A stretch of 64,000 nt of DNA. It comes from Cyclobacterium sp. 1_MG-2023 (GTDB taxonomy: Bacteria > Bacteroidota > Bacteroidia > Cytophagales > Cyclobacteriaceae). Location: the NCBI RefSeq assembly GCF_030546805.1, contig NZ_JAUOPC010000005.1, forward strand, positions 62,001 to 126,000, in the 5' to 3' direction. Made by a program: the position numbers and the translations under genes. Positions within the stretch are counted from its first letter, which is position 1. Each line of letters starts with the position of its first letter. Below, one piece after another: positions 46,815 to 55,305 of this stretch. The notes under the pieces are model-generated. The model had not been told where the DNA came from and searched no databases. It saw only the letters and a list, made by a program, of their open reading frames with translations.

Positions 46815-48359
46815 ATGAGTAAACAAAACGAAGAACTCGAACATAGACTTAAACTCAGAAACATCAAACATTCTGATTTTAATGACATAAGGGAAATAAT
46901 GCTTTCCACTTACAAGACAGAGGCCATGTCTTGGACCAAGGAAGAATTTAAAAACCAACTTAATGCTTTCCCTGAAGGCCAAATCTGCTTGGAAGACAAT
47001 GGAAAGGTCGTAGCTGTGGCGCTTAGTATCATTGTTGACTATGCTAAATATGGCGACAATCACTCCTACGAGCAGATCATTGGCTATGGCAAGTTTGACA
47101 CCCATGATGAGATGGGGGACACGCTCTATGGCACCGATGTTTTTGTAGACAAAGAATACAGGGGCTTGCGTCTGGGGCGAAGGCTTTATGATGCGCGAAA
47201 AGAGCTATGCGAAAATCTAAACCTTAGGTCAATAATTGCAGGTGGAAGAATTCCCGGGTACAGTAAGTTTGCTGACCAAATGTCTCCACGCAAATACATA
47301 GAGTTGGTGAAAAACAAAGAAATATTTGACCCGGTACTTTCCTTTCAGCTTGCCAATGAATTTCACGTAAGAAAAGTGATCACTAAATACCTACCCGAAG
47401 ACACAGATTCTAGGGCATATGCCACACTTCTTGAGTGGATCAATATCTACTATGAAAAAGAAGAAAAGCTAATAGGGAATAAAAAAACCATTGTCAGACT
47501 TGGGCTGGTGCAATGGAAAATGAGGCGATTCAATGATGTAGACGACTTGATGCAGCAAGTAGAGTTTTTTGTTGACACAGTATCTGATTACCAATCAGAC
47601 TTTTGCTTATTTCCGGAGTTCTTTAATGCTCCACTCTTGGCAGGTTTTAACAAGATGGACGCCTCGGAAGCCATCCGGAATTTGGCAGATTACACAGAAG
47701 AGATCATTAACCGCATGCGAGATCTTGCCTTGTCTTACAATGTTAACATCATAGCAGGAAGTATGCCTGAATATGATGGCAAGAAACTTCGCAATGTGAG
47801 TTATTTGTGCAGAAGGGATGGCACCATGGACAAGCAATACAAGCTCCATATCACTCCGGACGAACAATCCTATTGGGGACTACAGGGAGGAAATGGCATA
47901 AGCGTTTTTGACACCGATGCCGGAAAGGTGGGAATACTCATCTGTTATGATGTAGAATTCCCGGAGTTAGGACGTATTTTGGCTGAAAAAGAAATGGACA
48001 TACTTTTTGTTCCCTTTTGGACAGATACAAAAAATGCCTACTTAAGGGTAAGCACCTGTGCCAAGGCCAGGGCCATCGAAAATGAATGCTATGTTGCCAT
48101 CACAGGTTCCGTTGGAAATCTCCCTCGGGTAGAAAATATGGACATTCAACATTCCCAAGCAGCCATATATTCACCCTCTGATTTTTCTTTCCCACACGAT
48201 GCAATCATTGGTGAAGCCTCCCTGAATACAGAAACTACTATTGTGGCAGACGTAGACCTGGCTTTATTAACCAAATTACGAAAAACAGGAAGTGTTCGAA
48301 ATCTTGAACAACGCAGGCTAGACCTTTACTCAATACAATGGAAAAAAAATAGGCAATGA
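46815..48359 (+). CDS. GNAT acetyltransferase fused to carbon-nitrogen hydrolase
   Basis: This two-domain protein of 514 residues has an N-terminal GNAT domain (about 15-190, with VFVDKEYRGLRLGRRLYDAR as the acetyl-CoA loop). A C-terminal nitrilase-superfamily domain starts at about 222. The nitrilase catalytic set is complete: E268 in FPEFFN, K343 in YKLHITPDE, and C377 in ICYDVEFPE. Fusions of this order are known in many bacteria, annotated as bifunctional, but their substrate is not established. It is the first gene of an operon with kdsC, kdsA and an L,D-transpeptidase, overlapping kdsC by four bases. Confidence 0.9.
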   Translation: MSKQNEELEHRLKLRNIKHSDFNDIREIMLSTYKTEAMSWTKEEFKNQLNAFPEGQICLEDNGKVVAVALSIIVDYAKYGDNHSYEQIIGYGKFDTHDEMGDTLYGTDVFVDKEYRGLRLGRRLYDARKELCENLNLRSIIAGGRIPGYSKFADQMSPRKYIELVKNKEIFDPVLSFQLANEFHVRKVITKYLPEDTDSRAYATLLEWINIYYEKEEKLIGNKKTIVRLGLVQWKMRRFNDVDDLMQQVEFFVDTVSDYQSDFCLFPEFFNAPLLAGFNKMDASEAIRNLADYTEEIINRMRDLALSYNVNIIAGSMPEYDGKKLRNVSYLCRRDGTMDKQYKLHITPDEQSYWGLQGGNGISVFDTDAGKVGILICYDVEFPELGRILAEKEMDILFVPFWTDTKNAYLRVSTCAKARAIENECYVAITGSVGNLPRVENMDIQHSQAAIYSPSDFSFPHDAIIGEASLNTETTIVADVDLALLTKLRKTGSVRNLEQRRLDLYSIQWKKNRQ

Positions 48360-48901
48360 ATCACTTCAATATAATAAATAAAGAGGTCCTTTCTAAAGCT
48401 AAAAATATTAAGCTTATTGTAACAGACCTAGATGGTGTGTTAACAGATGGAGGAATAGTCTTGGATGACAATGGAATGGAATACAAGAGGTTTCAGGTAA
48501 AGGATGGGCAAATTATCCGTTTCCTCCGTGAGTCCGGCATTAAAACAGGTGTCATTACCGGTAGAGATGTACCCGTATCAAAATTCCGTTGTGAACAAAT
48601 GGGCGTAGATTTTCACCTGCATGGTGTAAATGACAAATGGCCTACATTAAAATCCGTTATTACAAATATGGATATAAAGGCCAGTCAAGTTGCGTATATA
48701 GGAGATGATATAATCGACTTGGAATTATTAACTAATGCCGGATTTTCTGCTGCTCCGGCAGATGCCATCTTCTATATCAAGGATAAGGTGGATTATGTTA
48801 CTTTAAAGAAGGGGGGAGAAGGAGCCTTTAGAGAATTGGCAGATTTAATACTGTATGCCAATGAAAACCTTCCTTCTAACCCAAATACAACCGATAATTA
48901 A
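48356..48901 (+). CDS. kdsC: 3-deoxy-D-manno-octulosonate 8-phosphate phosphatase
   Basis: This HAD-superfamily phosphatase of 181 residues removes phosphate from Kdo-8-phosphate. The motif I aspartates D24 and D26 are in VTDLDGVLTDG. DGQIIRFLRESGIKTGVITGR, broken around GIKTGVITG, gives motif II. The GDDIIDLELL block gives the acidic pair of motif IV. The size is that of single-domain KdsC, without a cap. It overlaps the upstream gene (ATGA) and precedes kdsA by 23 bases, consistent with consecutive steps of the Kdo pathway. Some related HAD enzymes act on sialic or pseudaminic acid phosphates, but kdsA next to it supports Kdo. Confidence 0.93.
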   Translation: MNHFNIINKEVLSKAKNIKLIVTDLDGVLTDGGIVLDDNGMEYKRFQVKDGQIIRFLRESGIKTGVITGRDVPVSKFRCEQMGVDFHLHGVNDKWPTLKSVITNMDIKASQVAYIGDDIIDLELLTNAGFSAAPADAIFYIKDKVDYVTLKKGGEGAFRELADLILYANENLPSNPNTTDN

Positions 48902-48924
48902 TTGACCAAATAACAAGCTTAAAG

Positions 48925-49773
48925 ATGAATATTAGCCAGCATACGATGACCATCAACAAAAATTTAAATCTAGGTGGAAATCAACCTGTATTATTTTCCG
49001 GCCCCTGCGCCGTCGAAAGTCCGGAAATATGTCTGGAAATAGGCACCAAAATAAAAGCCCTATCTGAAAAACATGGCTTTGGTTATGTTTTTAAGGCTTC
49101 CTTTGACAAAGCCAACCGAACTTCGACAGATTCATTTCGAGGCATTGGATTTGAAAAATCTTTACAAGTATTGGAAATGGTAGGTAAAACCCTTGATGTT
49201 CCTTTGGTTACCGACATTCATGAAAGTTATCAAGTGGAAGCGGTAGCTGAAGTAGTAGATGTATTGCAAATCCCTGCATTTCTTTGTAGGCAAACAGATC
49301 TACTAATTGCTGCCGGGAAAACCGGAAAAGCCATTAAAATTAAACGCGGCCAATTTATGGCTCCTGAAGACATGCAATATGCAGTGGATAAAATACGTGC
49401 TACAGGTAACGACAATGTGGCCCTCACTGAAAGAGGATTTTCTTTAGGATACCATAACCTTGTAGTAGACATGCGTGCCCTACCCATCATGCGTCAGTTT
49501 GCTCCTGTAGTTTTTGATGTCACCCACAGTGTTCAGCAGCCCGGAGCAAATAAAGGCAGCAGTGGCGGACAAAGACAGATGTCACCCTATCTTGCAAGAG
49601 CAGCAGCTGCTGCAGGTGTGGACGGCTTTTTTATAGAAACACATCCCAATCCTGAAGTTGCCCTAAGTGACGGCCCAAATATGGTCCCTTTAGACCAAAT
49701 GGATGAATTTCTCGCCATGCTTAAAAATGCATGGATAATAGGAAATCAGTATAAAAACTATTCCTTGCTATGA
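48925..49773 (+). CDS. kdsA: 3-deoxy-8-phosphooctulonate synthase, metal-dependent type
   Basis: This enzyme of 282 residues condenses phosphoenolpyruvate with arabinose 5-phosphate to give Kdo-8-phosphate for lipid A/LPS core. Metal-dependent KdsA enzymes carry a Cys near the N-terminus, where metal-independent ones have Asn. Here Cys28 is present in SGPCAVES. His201, Glu238 and Asp249 follow at the spacing of the Aquifex enzyme (C11, H185, E222, D233). The prediction is thus a divalent-metal enzyme. Two start codons are possible (48925 and 48946). It overlaps the following gene by four bases. Confidence 0.95.
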   Translation: MNISQHTMTINKNLNLGGNQPVLFSGPCAVESPEICLEIGTKIKALSEKHGFGYVFKASFDKANRTSTDSFRGIGFEKSLQVLEMVGKTLDVPLVTDIHESYQVEAVAEVVDVLQIPAFLCRQTDLLIAAGKTGKAIKIKRGQFMAPEDMQYAVDKIRATGNDNVALTERGFSLGYHNLVVDMRALPIMRQFAPVVFDVTHSVQQPGANKGSSGGQRQMSPYLARAAAAAGVDGFFIETHPNPEVALSDGPNMVPLDQMDEFLAMLKNAWIIGNQYKNYSLL

Positions 49774-51431
49774 TGAAGGCTAAGTGGTTGTACTTTTTAC
49801 TTTGGTTTGGGCAATTGTTTTGCTTTGGCACTAGTATCTTTGCTCAAAACCAACCGGTAAGTGACCAAATTAGAACACTTATTGAGGGAGACAGCACCTA
49901 CTTTAACATTGCATTTGATCAATACCCTTTACACGCGAGAACGGAGCTAATAACATTTTATACGGAAAGGGCCTTTCAACCGGGATGGTCAAAAGATGAG
50001 CAGTTGACTTGCAATGCCATGGAACTCCGCTACCTTATTCAAAATGCCTCTTATGATGGCTTGCTCCCTGAAGATTACCACCTTGATGGGTTAAATACAT
50101 TTTTTGAAAAATATTTTTCAGGAATACCCTTGACTCCATTAGACTTGGCCAAGGTAGATTTTCTGCTTAGTGATGCCTTTATCCTATATGCCAACCATAT
50201 TTTTGGAGGGAAAGTCCATCCTGAACACCTGCATAGCACTTGGGAAATCCTGCAAAAAGGGAAAGAGCCCAAAGTATTGGAAAATCTTTATTTGGCAGTG
50301 TCGGAGAATAACGTGAAAAAACAACTTTTCAGCCTGCAGCCAAAATTTGCAATTTACCTTCGCATGAGGCAATCTATGAAAAAATACTTGGAGCTAGAAC
50401 AAATTGACTCAGGAAATAATTGGGAGAAGATTTCGGTAAACGAATCAATTGAGCTGCTTCAAGAAAGTGAAGAAATAAACACCATACGAAAAAGGCTGCA
50501 GTTCTGGAAAGACCTAAAGCCTTATTCCATGCAACCCGGAACCGAAAATACCTATGACTCCGTTTTGTATCAAGGCGTAAAAAACTTCCAAGAAAGAAAT
50601 GGGCTACATCCCGACGGCGTGCTAGGAAAGGCTACCATTGAAGCATTAAACAAGTCCCCTCAGGATCTAATCAAACAGGTAAGTGTAAATATGGAAAGGC
50701 TAAGGTGGCTTCCCGACACAACGCTACAGGAATTTATTTTGGTCAATATTGCCAACTACGCTTTAGATTATATCAACAAGAAGGACACCGTGCTTCATTC
50801 CAATGCCATTGTAGGAAAAACCTACAGAAAGACCCCTGTTTTCAATGGGGCAATGAGCTATTTGGTATTTAGCCCCACCTGGACCGTCCCTCCTACTATC
50901 TTAAAAAATGATGTAATTCCTGCTGTTAAAAAGAACCAGAATTACCTTCAGTCAAAAAACATGCGCATTCTTGACTTTTCAGGAAATGAAATCTCCCCTT
51001 CTTCAATCAATTGGAGCAAAGTAAATGGGGATAATTTTAAATACATGGTGAGACAAGATCCTGGCCCATCCAATGCTCTAGGAAGGGTGAAATTCATGTT
51101 TCCCAATAAACACAATGTTTATATTCATGACACCCCTTCAAGGTCACAATTTTCCAAAGAAGACAGGGCTTTAAGTTCAGGTTGTATTCGTATAGAACAT
51201 CCCGTAGACCTGGCCAAATTATTACTTTCAGACCAAGAAAAATGGACAGATGAATTAATAAAAGAAGCACTTGCAGACAGTAAGGAGCGGTCAGTTAGCC
51301 TTACGAGAAAAATACCCGTTATTATACTCTATTTAACCTTGTGGACAGATAGCAGAAAAAAAGAGCAAGTCAGAAAAGACATCTATGATAGAGACAATGA
51401 ACTCTATAAATTGATGCAAAAACCTATATAA
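49770..51431 (+). CDS. YcbB/LdtD-type L,D-transpeptidase
   Basis: This exported protein of 553 residues has a leader at about 5-25 (ending SIFAQ), an N-terminal helical scaffold, and a peptidoglycan-binding domain at about 255-297 (GVKNFQERNGLHPDGVLGKATIEALN region). The YkuD catalytic domain follows, with His453 in NVYIHDTPSRS and Cys472 in SSGCIRI. The architecture is that of E. coli YcbB/LdtD, which forms 3-3 crosslinks in peptidoglycan. Its ATG overlaps the kdsA stop by four bases, so it is coupled to the Kdo operon. A second ATG at 49773 is equally possible. The transcript probably ends at the hairpin 51757-51798. Confidence 0.93.
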   Translation: MMKAKWLYFLLWFGQLFCFGTSIFAQNQPVSDQIRTLIEGDSTYFNIAFDQYPLHARTELITFYTERAFQPGWSKDEQLTCNAMELRYLIQNASYDGLLPEDYHLDGLNTFFEKYFSGIPLTPLDLAKVDFLLSDAFILYANHIFGGKVHPEHLHSTWEILQKGKEPKVLENLYLAVSENNVKKQLFSLQPKFAIYLRMRQSMKKYLELEQIDSGNNWEKISVNESIELLQESEEINTIRKRLQFWKDLKPYSMQPGTENTYDSVLYQGVKNFQERNGLHPDGVLGKATIEALNKSPQDLIKQVSVNMERLRWLPDTTLQEFILVNIANYALDYINKKDTVLHSNAIVGKTYRKTPVFNGAMSYLVFSPTWTVPPTILKNDVIPAVKKNQNYLQSKNMRILDFSGNEISPSSINWSKVNGDNFKYMVRQDPGPSNALGRVKFMFPNKHNVYIHDTPSRSQFSKEDRALSSGCIRIEHPVDLAKLLLSDQEKWTDELIKEALADSKERSVSLTRKIPVIILYLTLWTDSRKKEQVRKDIYDRDNELYKLMQKPI

Positions 51432-51807
51432 ACCACAGCTCGATTTAAATTGTCTTTAAAATGGCTACGTTGTTGTCTCAGCGAACCCTTTATGTGGCTT
51501 GCTGAGCTAGGAAAAGGTGAAGCAGTCTCGTCTGGGATCTCCAATGCTTCTTCTACTCAAATCCCTCCTTAAGCCAACCGATGACAGATTTTAAAAACCA
51601 GAGATAAGGCGCCAATGGAATTAGGGAAAAGCCGGTTTCACTATTGCGCTTACTGAAAGCTAATGCCCTAAAAAGCCAATGCATTAATACCCTGTCCTTC
51701 ATCGGCTTACCCGAGGCTACAAAGATTGCATCCACCGGAATGCTGCATTGAATACTGTCATTTCGGAAATGTCAGGTCTCGGAATGACGATTTTTTTATA
51801 GTGAATA
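51432..51807. other. Intergenic region between convergent L,D-transpeptidase genes
   Basis: These 376 bases carry no gene that I can support. One open frame of 60 codons on the minus strand (51553-51735) has no recognisable motif or ribosome-binding context. The last 50 bases hold a hairpin with a T-run. The region is less AT-rich than other intergenic stretches nearby and may contain a degraded or repeated element. Confidence 0.5.
51757..51798 (+). terminator. Candidate terminator for the kds/L,D-transpeptidase operon
   Basis: GTCATTTCGG (51757-51766) pairs with TCGGAATGAC (51779-51788) in a 10-base stem including two G-U pairs. A 12-base loop separates the arms and a TTTTTTT run follows two bases later. 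The direction of the U-run suits the plus-strand operon, about 325 bases past its last stop. Confidence 0.6.
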
Positions 51808-52536
51808 TTAGCTTAAATCCTTCCCTTTTATATAAACAGATTGACTCCTATATTGAGGTTCACTTGCGTGGACAAACAAGCAGCTTTTTTCTTTGATCAA
51901 ATCAATAATGGCTTCAAAATTATCTGAGGGCAAAGCCGGACATCCTAAACTTCTACCTAGCCTTCCATGACGTTTAACAAATGATTTTTCAGCATAAGCT
52001 GCTGCGTGCATTACAATGGCTCGTGCCCTGGCATTGTCATTAATCCCCTCTTCCATTCCATCTAGACGCAAAGATTTCCCATGCTTACCAAAATAGGTCT
52101 CTCCTGTCAGGTAAAACCCCAGACTACTCATATAGCTTTCCGGCACATTGGAGAACTTGCTCGCATGCAATTCGCCTGAATTCCTACCATGAGCCACAAG
52201 AGAAGCATATTCCAAGTCTTGATTGTCAACATCAATTACCCATAGCCTTTGATCAGATGAGGGCAAATCAAAATCAACTATTGTCAATGGCCTACCTTCT
52301 TCAATCAAGCCATCGTCTATCATTTTCAAATAACCTTTATAGGCCATGGACAAAACTTCCTTTTTTAGCAATGGGTGTTTCTGCCGGATATTGTCCCATA
52401 GACCATCTACGCTATAACTCCTTGCCTTAACTTCATCTTTTTCTAATGGATCTAAATTGACAAAACCGGAAGGTTTCATCTCGAACGAAAAGACAGGAAA
52501 TACTACTAAAATTGTAAAAGCAATTATTTTCATCAT
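51808..52536 (-). CDS. Murein L,D-transpeptidase catalytic-domain protein
   Basis: This protein of 242 residues has a leader from MMKIIAFTILVVFPVFSF. I start at the first of two consecutive ATGs, 52536; the frame can be extended to a TTG at 52596, but this only adds residues before the leader. The catalytic signature HGRLGRSLGCPAL gives His at about 190 and Cys at about 199. Upstream blocks include MHAAAYAEK and RARAIVMHAA. This is the YkuD_2 type of L,D-transpeptidase or carboxypeptidase-like enzyme acting on peptidoglycan. It converges on the YcbB-like gene and is not in its operon. Confidence 0.85.
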   Translation of the reverse strand: MMKIIAFTILVVFPVFSFEMKPSGFVNLDPLEKDEVKARSYSVDGLWDNIRQKHPLLKKEVLSMAYKGYLKMIDDGLIEEGRPLTIVDFDLPSSDQRLWVIDVDNQDLEYASLVAHGRNSGELHASKFSNVPESYMSSLGFYLTGETYFGKHGKSLRLDGMEEGINDNARARAIVMHAAAYAEKSFVKRHGRLGRSLGCPALPSDNFEAIIDLIKEKSCLFVHASEPQYRSQSVYIKGKDLS

Positions 52537-53025
52537 AAGCAAACGCAAACATGTAAAGGCTAGTCCAAAGGGATAAACCACAATAAACCACAGCAATATA
52601 AGTCAATTTGACACCCAATTAATTCCCGAATAGTAAAAAAATCATGAAACATTTCGGATAGACTTGGTACAGAAGTTGAATAAAGCCATTCAAAAACAAA
52701 TGAAATCAATTAATTTTGAGGGTTTTTAAACACTAATTTTATCAAGAGAATTAAAAAATCTTATAAAAATCCGCACAATCAAAGGCCTCTATGGGGAGAT
52801 TTAAATTGCGAATCTATATTAATGTCCGGTCACTCTTTGACCTTTATTTGATTAATTTTGAACCGATTTGGTCTAATAATTTGTTCTTTCGGTTGAAAAA
52901 GGTGAAATGGCCTAAAAACATATTATAAGCCATTTAAAAAAAGCTTGAAACATTGCGATTTCTCCATCTTCAAGGGTTTAGAAACTTAAAAAAAACAATA
53001 TTACAGGTATCCTGTTAATTAATTT
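52537..53025. other. Long divergent promoter region upstream of the pterin genes
   Basis: These 489 bases are AT-rich. They separate the minus-strand L,D-transpeptidase gene from the PTPS/folE unit. TAATTTTG at 52853-52860 fits the -7 consensus on the plus strand but without a correctly spaced TTG, and it would leave a leader of about 160 bases. No open frame, riboswitch-like fold, or tRNA was seen. Confidence 0.45.
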
Positions 53026-53436
53026 ATGAAAATAGCCATCTATAGAAAGGAACACTTTAATGCTGCCCATAGGCTTCACAACCCAAAGTGGTCAGCAGAA
53101 AAAAATGATGCAGTTTTCGGAAAATGTAACAATCCAAGTTACCATGGCCACAATTATGACTTGGAAGTAAAGCTTACAGGTCCAATCGATCCTGAAACAG
53201 GCTATGTCTATGACATGAAGCTATTGAAGGATGTAATTAAAGAAAATGTTACGAAAAAGTTTGATCACAAAAATTTAAATTTAGATGTCGATGAATTCAA
53301 GAACCTTAATCCAACTGCAGAAAACATTGCTGTGGTTATTTGGAATATTTTGAGAGAGAAAATTGAATTAAAATACGACTTAACAATTCGATTATATGAA
53401 ACAGAAAGAAACTTTGTTGAATTCAGCGGGGATTGA
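53026..53436 (+). CDS. 6-pyruvoyl-tetrahydropterin synthase homologue (CX5HGH type)
   Basis: This protein of 136 residues has the PTPS/QueD T-fold. Zinc ligands are His15 (AAHRL), His40 and His42. The catalytic Cys34 lies in GKCNNPSYHGHNY, giving the spacing C-x5-HGH of the eukaryotic-type PTPS, not C-x3-HGH of QueD. FDHKNLNLDV and ETERNFVEF also match the human enzyme's layout, including the Asp-His pair. It may convert 7,8-dihydroneopterin triphosphate to 6-pyruvoyl-tetrahydropterin, but a role in queuosine synthesis cannot be excluded, since annotation pipelines call such proteins QueD. It overlaps folE by 41 bases, and folE supplies the expected substrate. Confidence 0.88.
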   Translation: MKIAIYRKEHFNAAHRLHNPKWSAEKNDAVFGKCNNPSYHGHNYDLEVKLTGPIDPETGYVYDMKLLKDVIKENVTKKFDHKNLNLDVDEFKNLNPTAENIAVVIWNILREKIELKYDLTIRLYETERNFVEFSGD

Positions 53437-54097
53437 TCTCAATCAAGCCATTGACGACATAGGAGATGATCATATTTCTTCTTCCCATGAAACTCCATTG
53501 CGGGAAGATGCTTTTGAAATGGACGATGATCTGAAAATGGAATTGATTGAAAAACATTTTAAAGAAATCATGAATATTCTTGGCTTGGACCTGAAGGACG
53601 ATAGTTTGAAAGGTACCCCAAAAAGAGTAGCGAAAATGTTTGTGAAAGAAGTTTTTTCAGGGCTGGATCCAAAAAACAAACCAGAGGTTAAATTATTTGC
53701 GAACAAATACAAGTACAATGAAATGCTGGTTGAGAAAGACATCACCTTTTTCTCCCACTGTGAACACCATTTTGTACCTATTTACGGAAAAGCACATGTT
53801 GCCTATATCTCCAATGGCAATGTAATCGGATTGTCTAAAATCAATAGAATTGTTCAATATTTTGCTAAAAGGCCTCAGGTTCAAGAGAGACTTACCGTGC
53901 AAATTGGTAATGAGCTAAAAAATGCCTTAGGGACAGATGATGTAGCTGTAATAATGGACGCAGACCATATGTGCGTTTCTAGTAGAGGCGTAAGCGATAC
54001 TAGCAGCAGTACTGTCACCTCTTTTTATAGTGGTCAATTTGAACATAACAATCAAAAAAGAAATGAATTTCTCAAGTACATTTCTCTTTCAAGGTAA
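53396..54097 (+). CDS. folE: GTP cyclohydrolase I
   Basis: This protein of 233 residues makes 7,8-dihydroneopterin triphosphate from GTP, the first step of folate and pterin synthesis. The zinc site is Cys122 and His125 in SHCEHHFVP, plus Cys193 in DHMCVSSRG. GLSKINRIVQYFAKRPQVQERLT is the usual family core. The ATG at 53396 gives a 41-base overlap with the PTPS gene and a 50-residue acidic N-terminal extension. A shorter start at 53519 would remove it. The overlap suggests tight translational coupling with PTPS. A strong terminator stands 32 bases after its stop. Confidence 0.96.
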   Translation: MKQKETLLNSAGIDLNQAIDDIGDDHISSSHETPLREDAFEMDDDLKMELIEKHFKEIMNILGLDLKDDSLKGTPKRVAKMFVKEVFSGLDPKNKPEVKLFANKYKYNEMLVEKDITFFSHCEHHFVPIYGKAHVAYISNGNVIGLSKINRIVQYFAKRPQVQERLTVQIGNELKNALGTDDVAVIMDADHMCVSSRGVSDTSSSTVTSFYSGQFEHNNQKRNEFLKYISLSR

Positions 54098-54128
54098 ACG
54101 TTCGTTTACTTTTTAAAGCACTGCATTT

Positions 54129-54164
54129 AAAGCTGTTATTTCTAAGAAATAGCAGCTTTTTTTA
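54129..54164 (+). terminator. Intrinsic terminator after folE
   Basis: AAAGCTGTTATTTCT pairs with AGAAATAGCAGCTTT, including one G-U pair, and is followed by TTTTTTT. It separates the PTPS-folE unit from the SDR gene downstream, which therefore has its own promoter. Confidence 0.85.
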
Positions 54165-54244
54165 TACCCTTCCCCTTATATCCAAAAAAATATTAAACAA
54201 TTTGGCTGCGAATTAATTCTACTTAGTAAACATTGCTTGTGTAT

Positions 54245-54925
54245 ATGAAGGGAAAGAATATCGTAATCATTGGTGGAAATAGTGGAATTGGTAAAAATGT
54301 AGCTGAAAACCTCAATCGAATTGGTGCCGAGGTATATACCTATTCAAGGTCATTATCAGGAGACCAACACTTGGATGTCGTAGAGGATATTGAAGCAATC
54401 CCCAATTTGCCTGAAACAATTCACGGAGTTGTCTATTGCCCCGGAACAATCAACTTAAAGCCTTTTAAAAGACTAACCATTGATGACTTCAGGCAGGACT
54501 TGGAGGTCAATTACCTCGGAGCTGTAAGAACGCTCCAGCTTTTGGAGAATTCATTAAAAAGATCGAAAGCGGCCTCTGTTGTTCTATATAGTAGCATTGC
54601 AGTACAAACCGGCTTGGGTTTTCATAGCTCTATTGCCGGAGCCAAAGGTGCCATAGAAGGACTCACTCGGTCTCTCGCAGCCGAATGGGCAAGTTATGGT
54701 ATCCGTGTCAATGCCATTGCACCATCACTTACAGACACCCCTCTGGCTAAAGCTTTGCTTTCTACGGACGACAAAAGAAATGCTGCTGAAAAAAGACATC
54801 CTCTTGGACGGGTAGGAAAAGCAACTGACATTGCAGCCTCCACTGAATTTTTACTTTCCGACCAATCATCATGGATTACCGGACAGGTAATTAAGGTTGA
54901 TGGGGGCATTTCGGCAATAAAATAA
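54245..54925 (+). CDS. SDR family protein lacking the catalytic tyrosine
   Basis: This Rossmann-fold SDR of 226 residues has the cofactor loop GGNSGIG at 10-16, the NYLGAV Asn helix, the catalytic Ser in VVLYSSIAV, and Lys in IAGAKGAIEGL. The expected Tyr four residues before that Lys is Ile (codon ATT at about 54631), so the YxxxK motif is broken. The C-terminal ITGQVIKVDGG is normal. I start at the ATG 54245; an in-frame TTG at 54233 adds four residues. It could still bind NAD(P)H or act on an unusual substrate. It lies behind the folE terminator, before two small genes and a flavin reductase-like gene. Confidence 0.85.
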   Translation: MKGKNIVIIGGNSGIGKNVAENLNRIGAEVYTYSRSLSGDQHLDVVEDIEAIPNLPETIHGVVYCPGTINLKPFKRLTIDDFRQDLEVNYLGAVRTLQLLENSLKRSKAASVVLYSSIAVQTGLGFHSSIAGAKGAIEGLTRSLAAEWASYGIRVNAIAPSLTDTPLAKALLSTDDKRNAAEKRHPLGRVGKATDIAASTEFLLSDQSSWITGQVIKVDGGISAIK

Positions 54926-54994
54926 TTGCCCCAAACAACGGGGAAAATAGAGCAGATAGGCAAGGATTGCCTGGGTATTTTAAACAGCTAAGTA

Positions 54995-55258
54995 ATGAGG
55001 ACTCCACCGGAATCATATCTAATTTTTAAAGCAGAACTAAAAAAAGCCAAGCTTGAAAAAGAGCAATTGAAGCGAGAATACGAAAACAAATTCATGAAGA
55101 TCAACCAAGAATTATCCCGATTGAAAGAGCAAATTTCCGTACAGCAAGATCTTATGAAAACAACCATAAATTATGCAGTAAAGCTTGAAGATGACTTGGA
55201 GAATTTCAAACAGTTTGTGGAAGAGGAGAAAAACAAAAGAAAAAGCTCTTTTCATTAA
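54995..55258 (+). CDS. Small coiled-coil protein
   Basis: This protein of 87 residues has no recognised family. Most of it is a predicted coiled coil, rich in Lys and Glu (KAELKKAKLEKEQLKREYE, then LSRLKEQISVQQD). It is soluble, with no signal peptide. It starts 69 bases after the SDR stop and is followed by another small gene on the same strand, which suggests an operon. A real gene is likely from codon use and context; the function is unknown. Confidence 0.6.
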   Translation: MRTPPESYLIFKAELKKAKLEKEQLKREYENKFMKINQELSRLKEQISVQQDLMKTTINYAVKLEDDLENFKQFVEEEKNKRKSSFH

Positions 55259-55305
55259 TCAATTATTTACTTTACCTATCGAACAGGTTTTGGATAAGAA
55301 AAAGA

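Noticed and set aside
51553-51735. Short 60-codon frame between the L,D-transpeptidases
   Set aside because: No motif, no start context and no conserved partner; probably not a gene.
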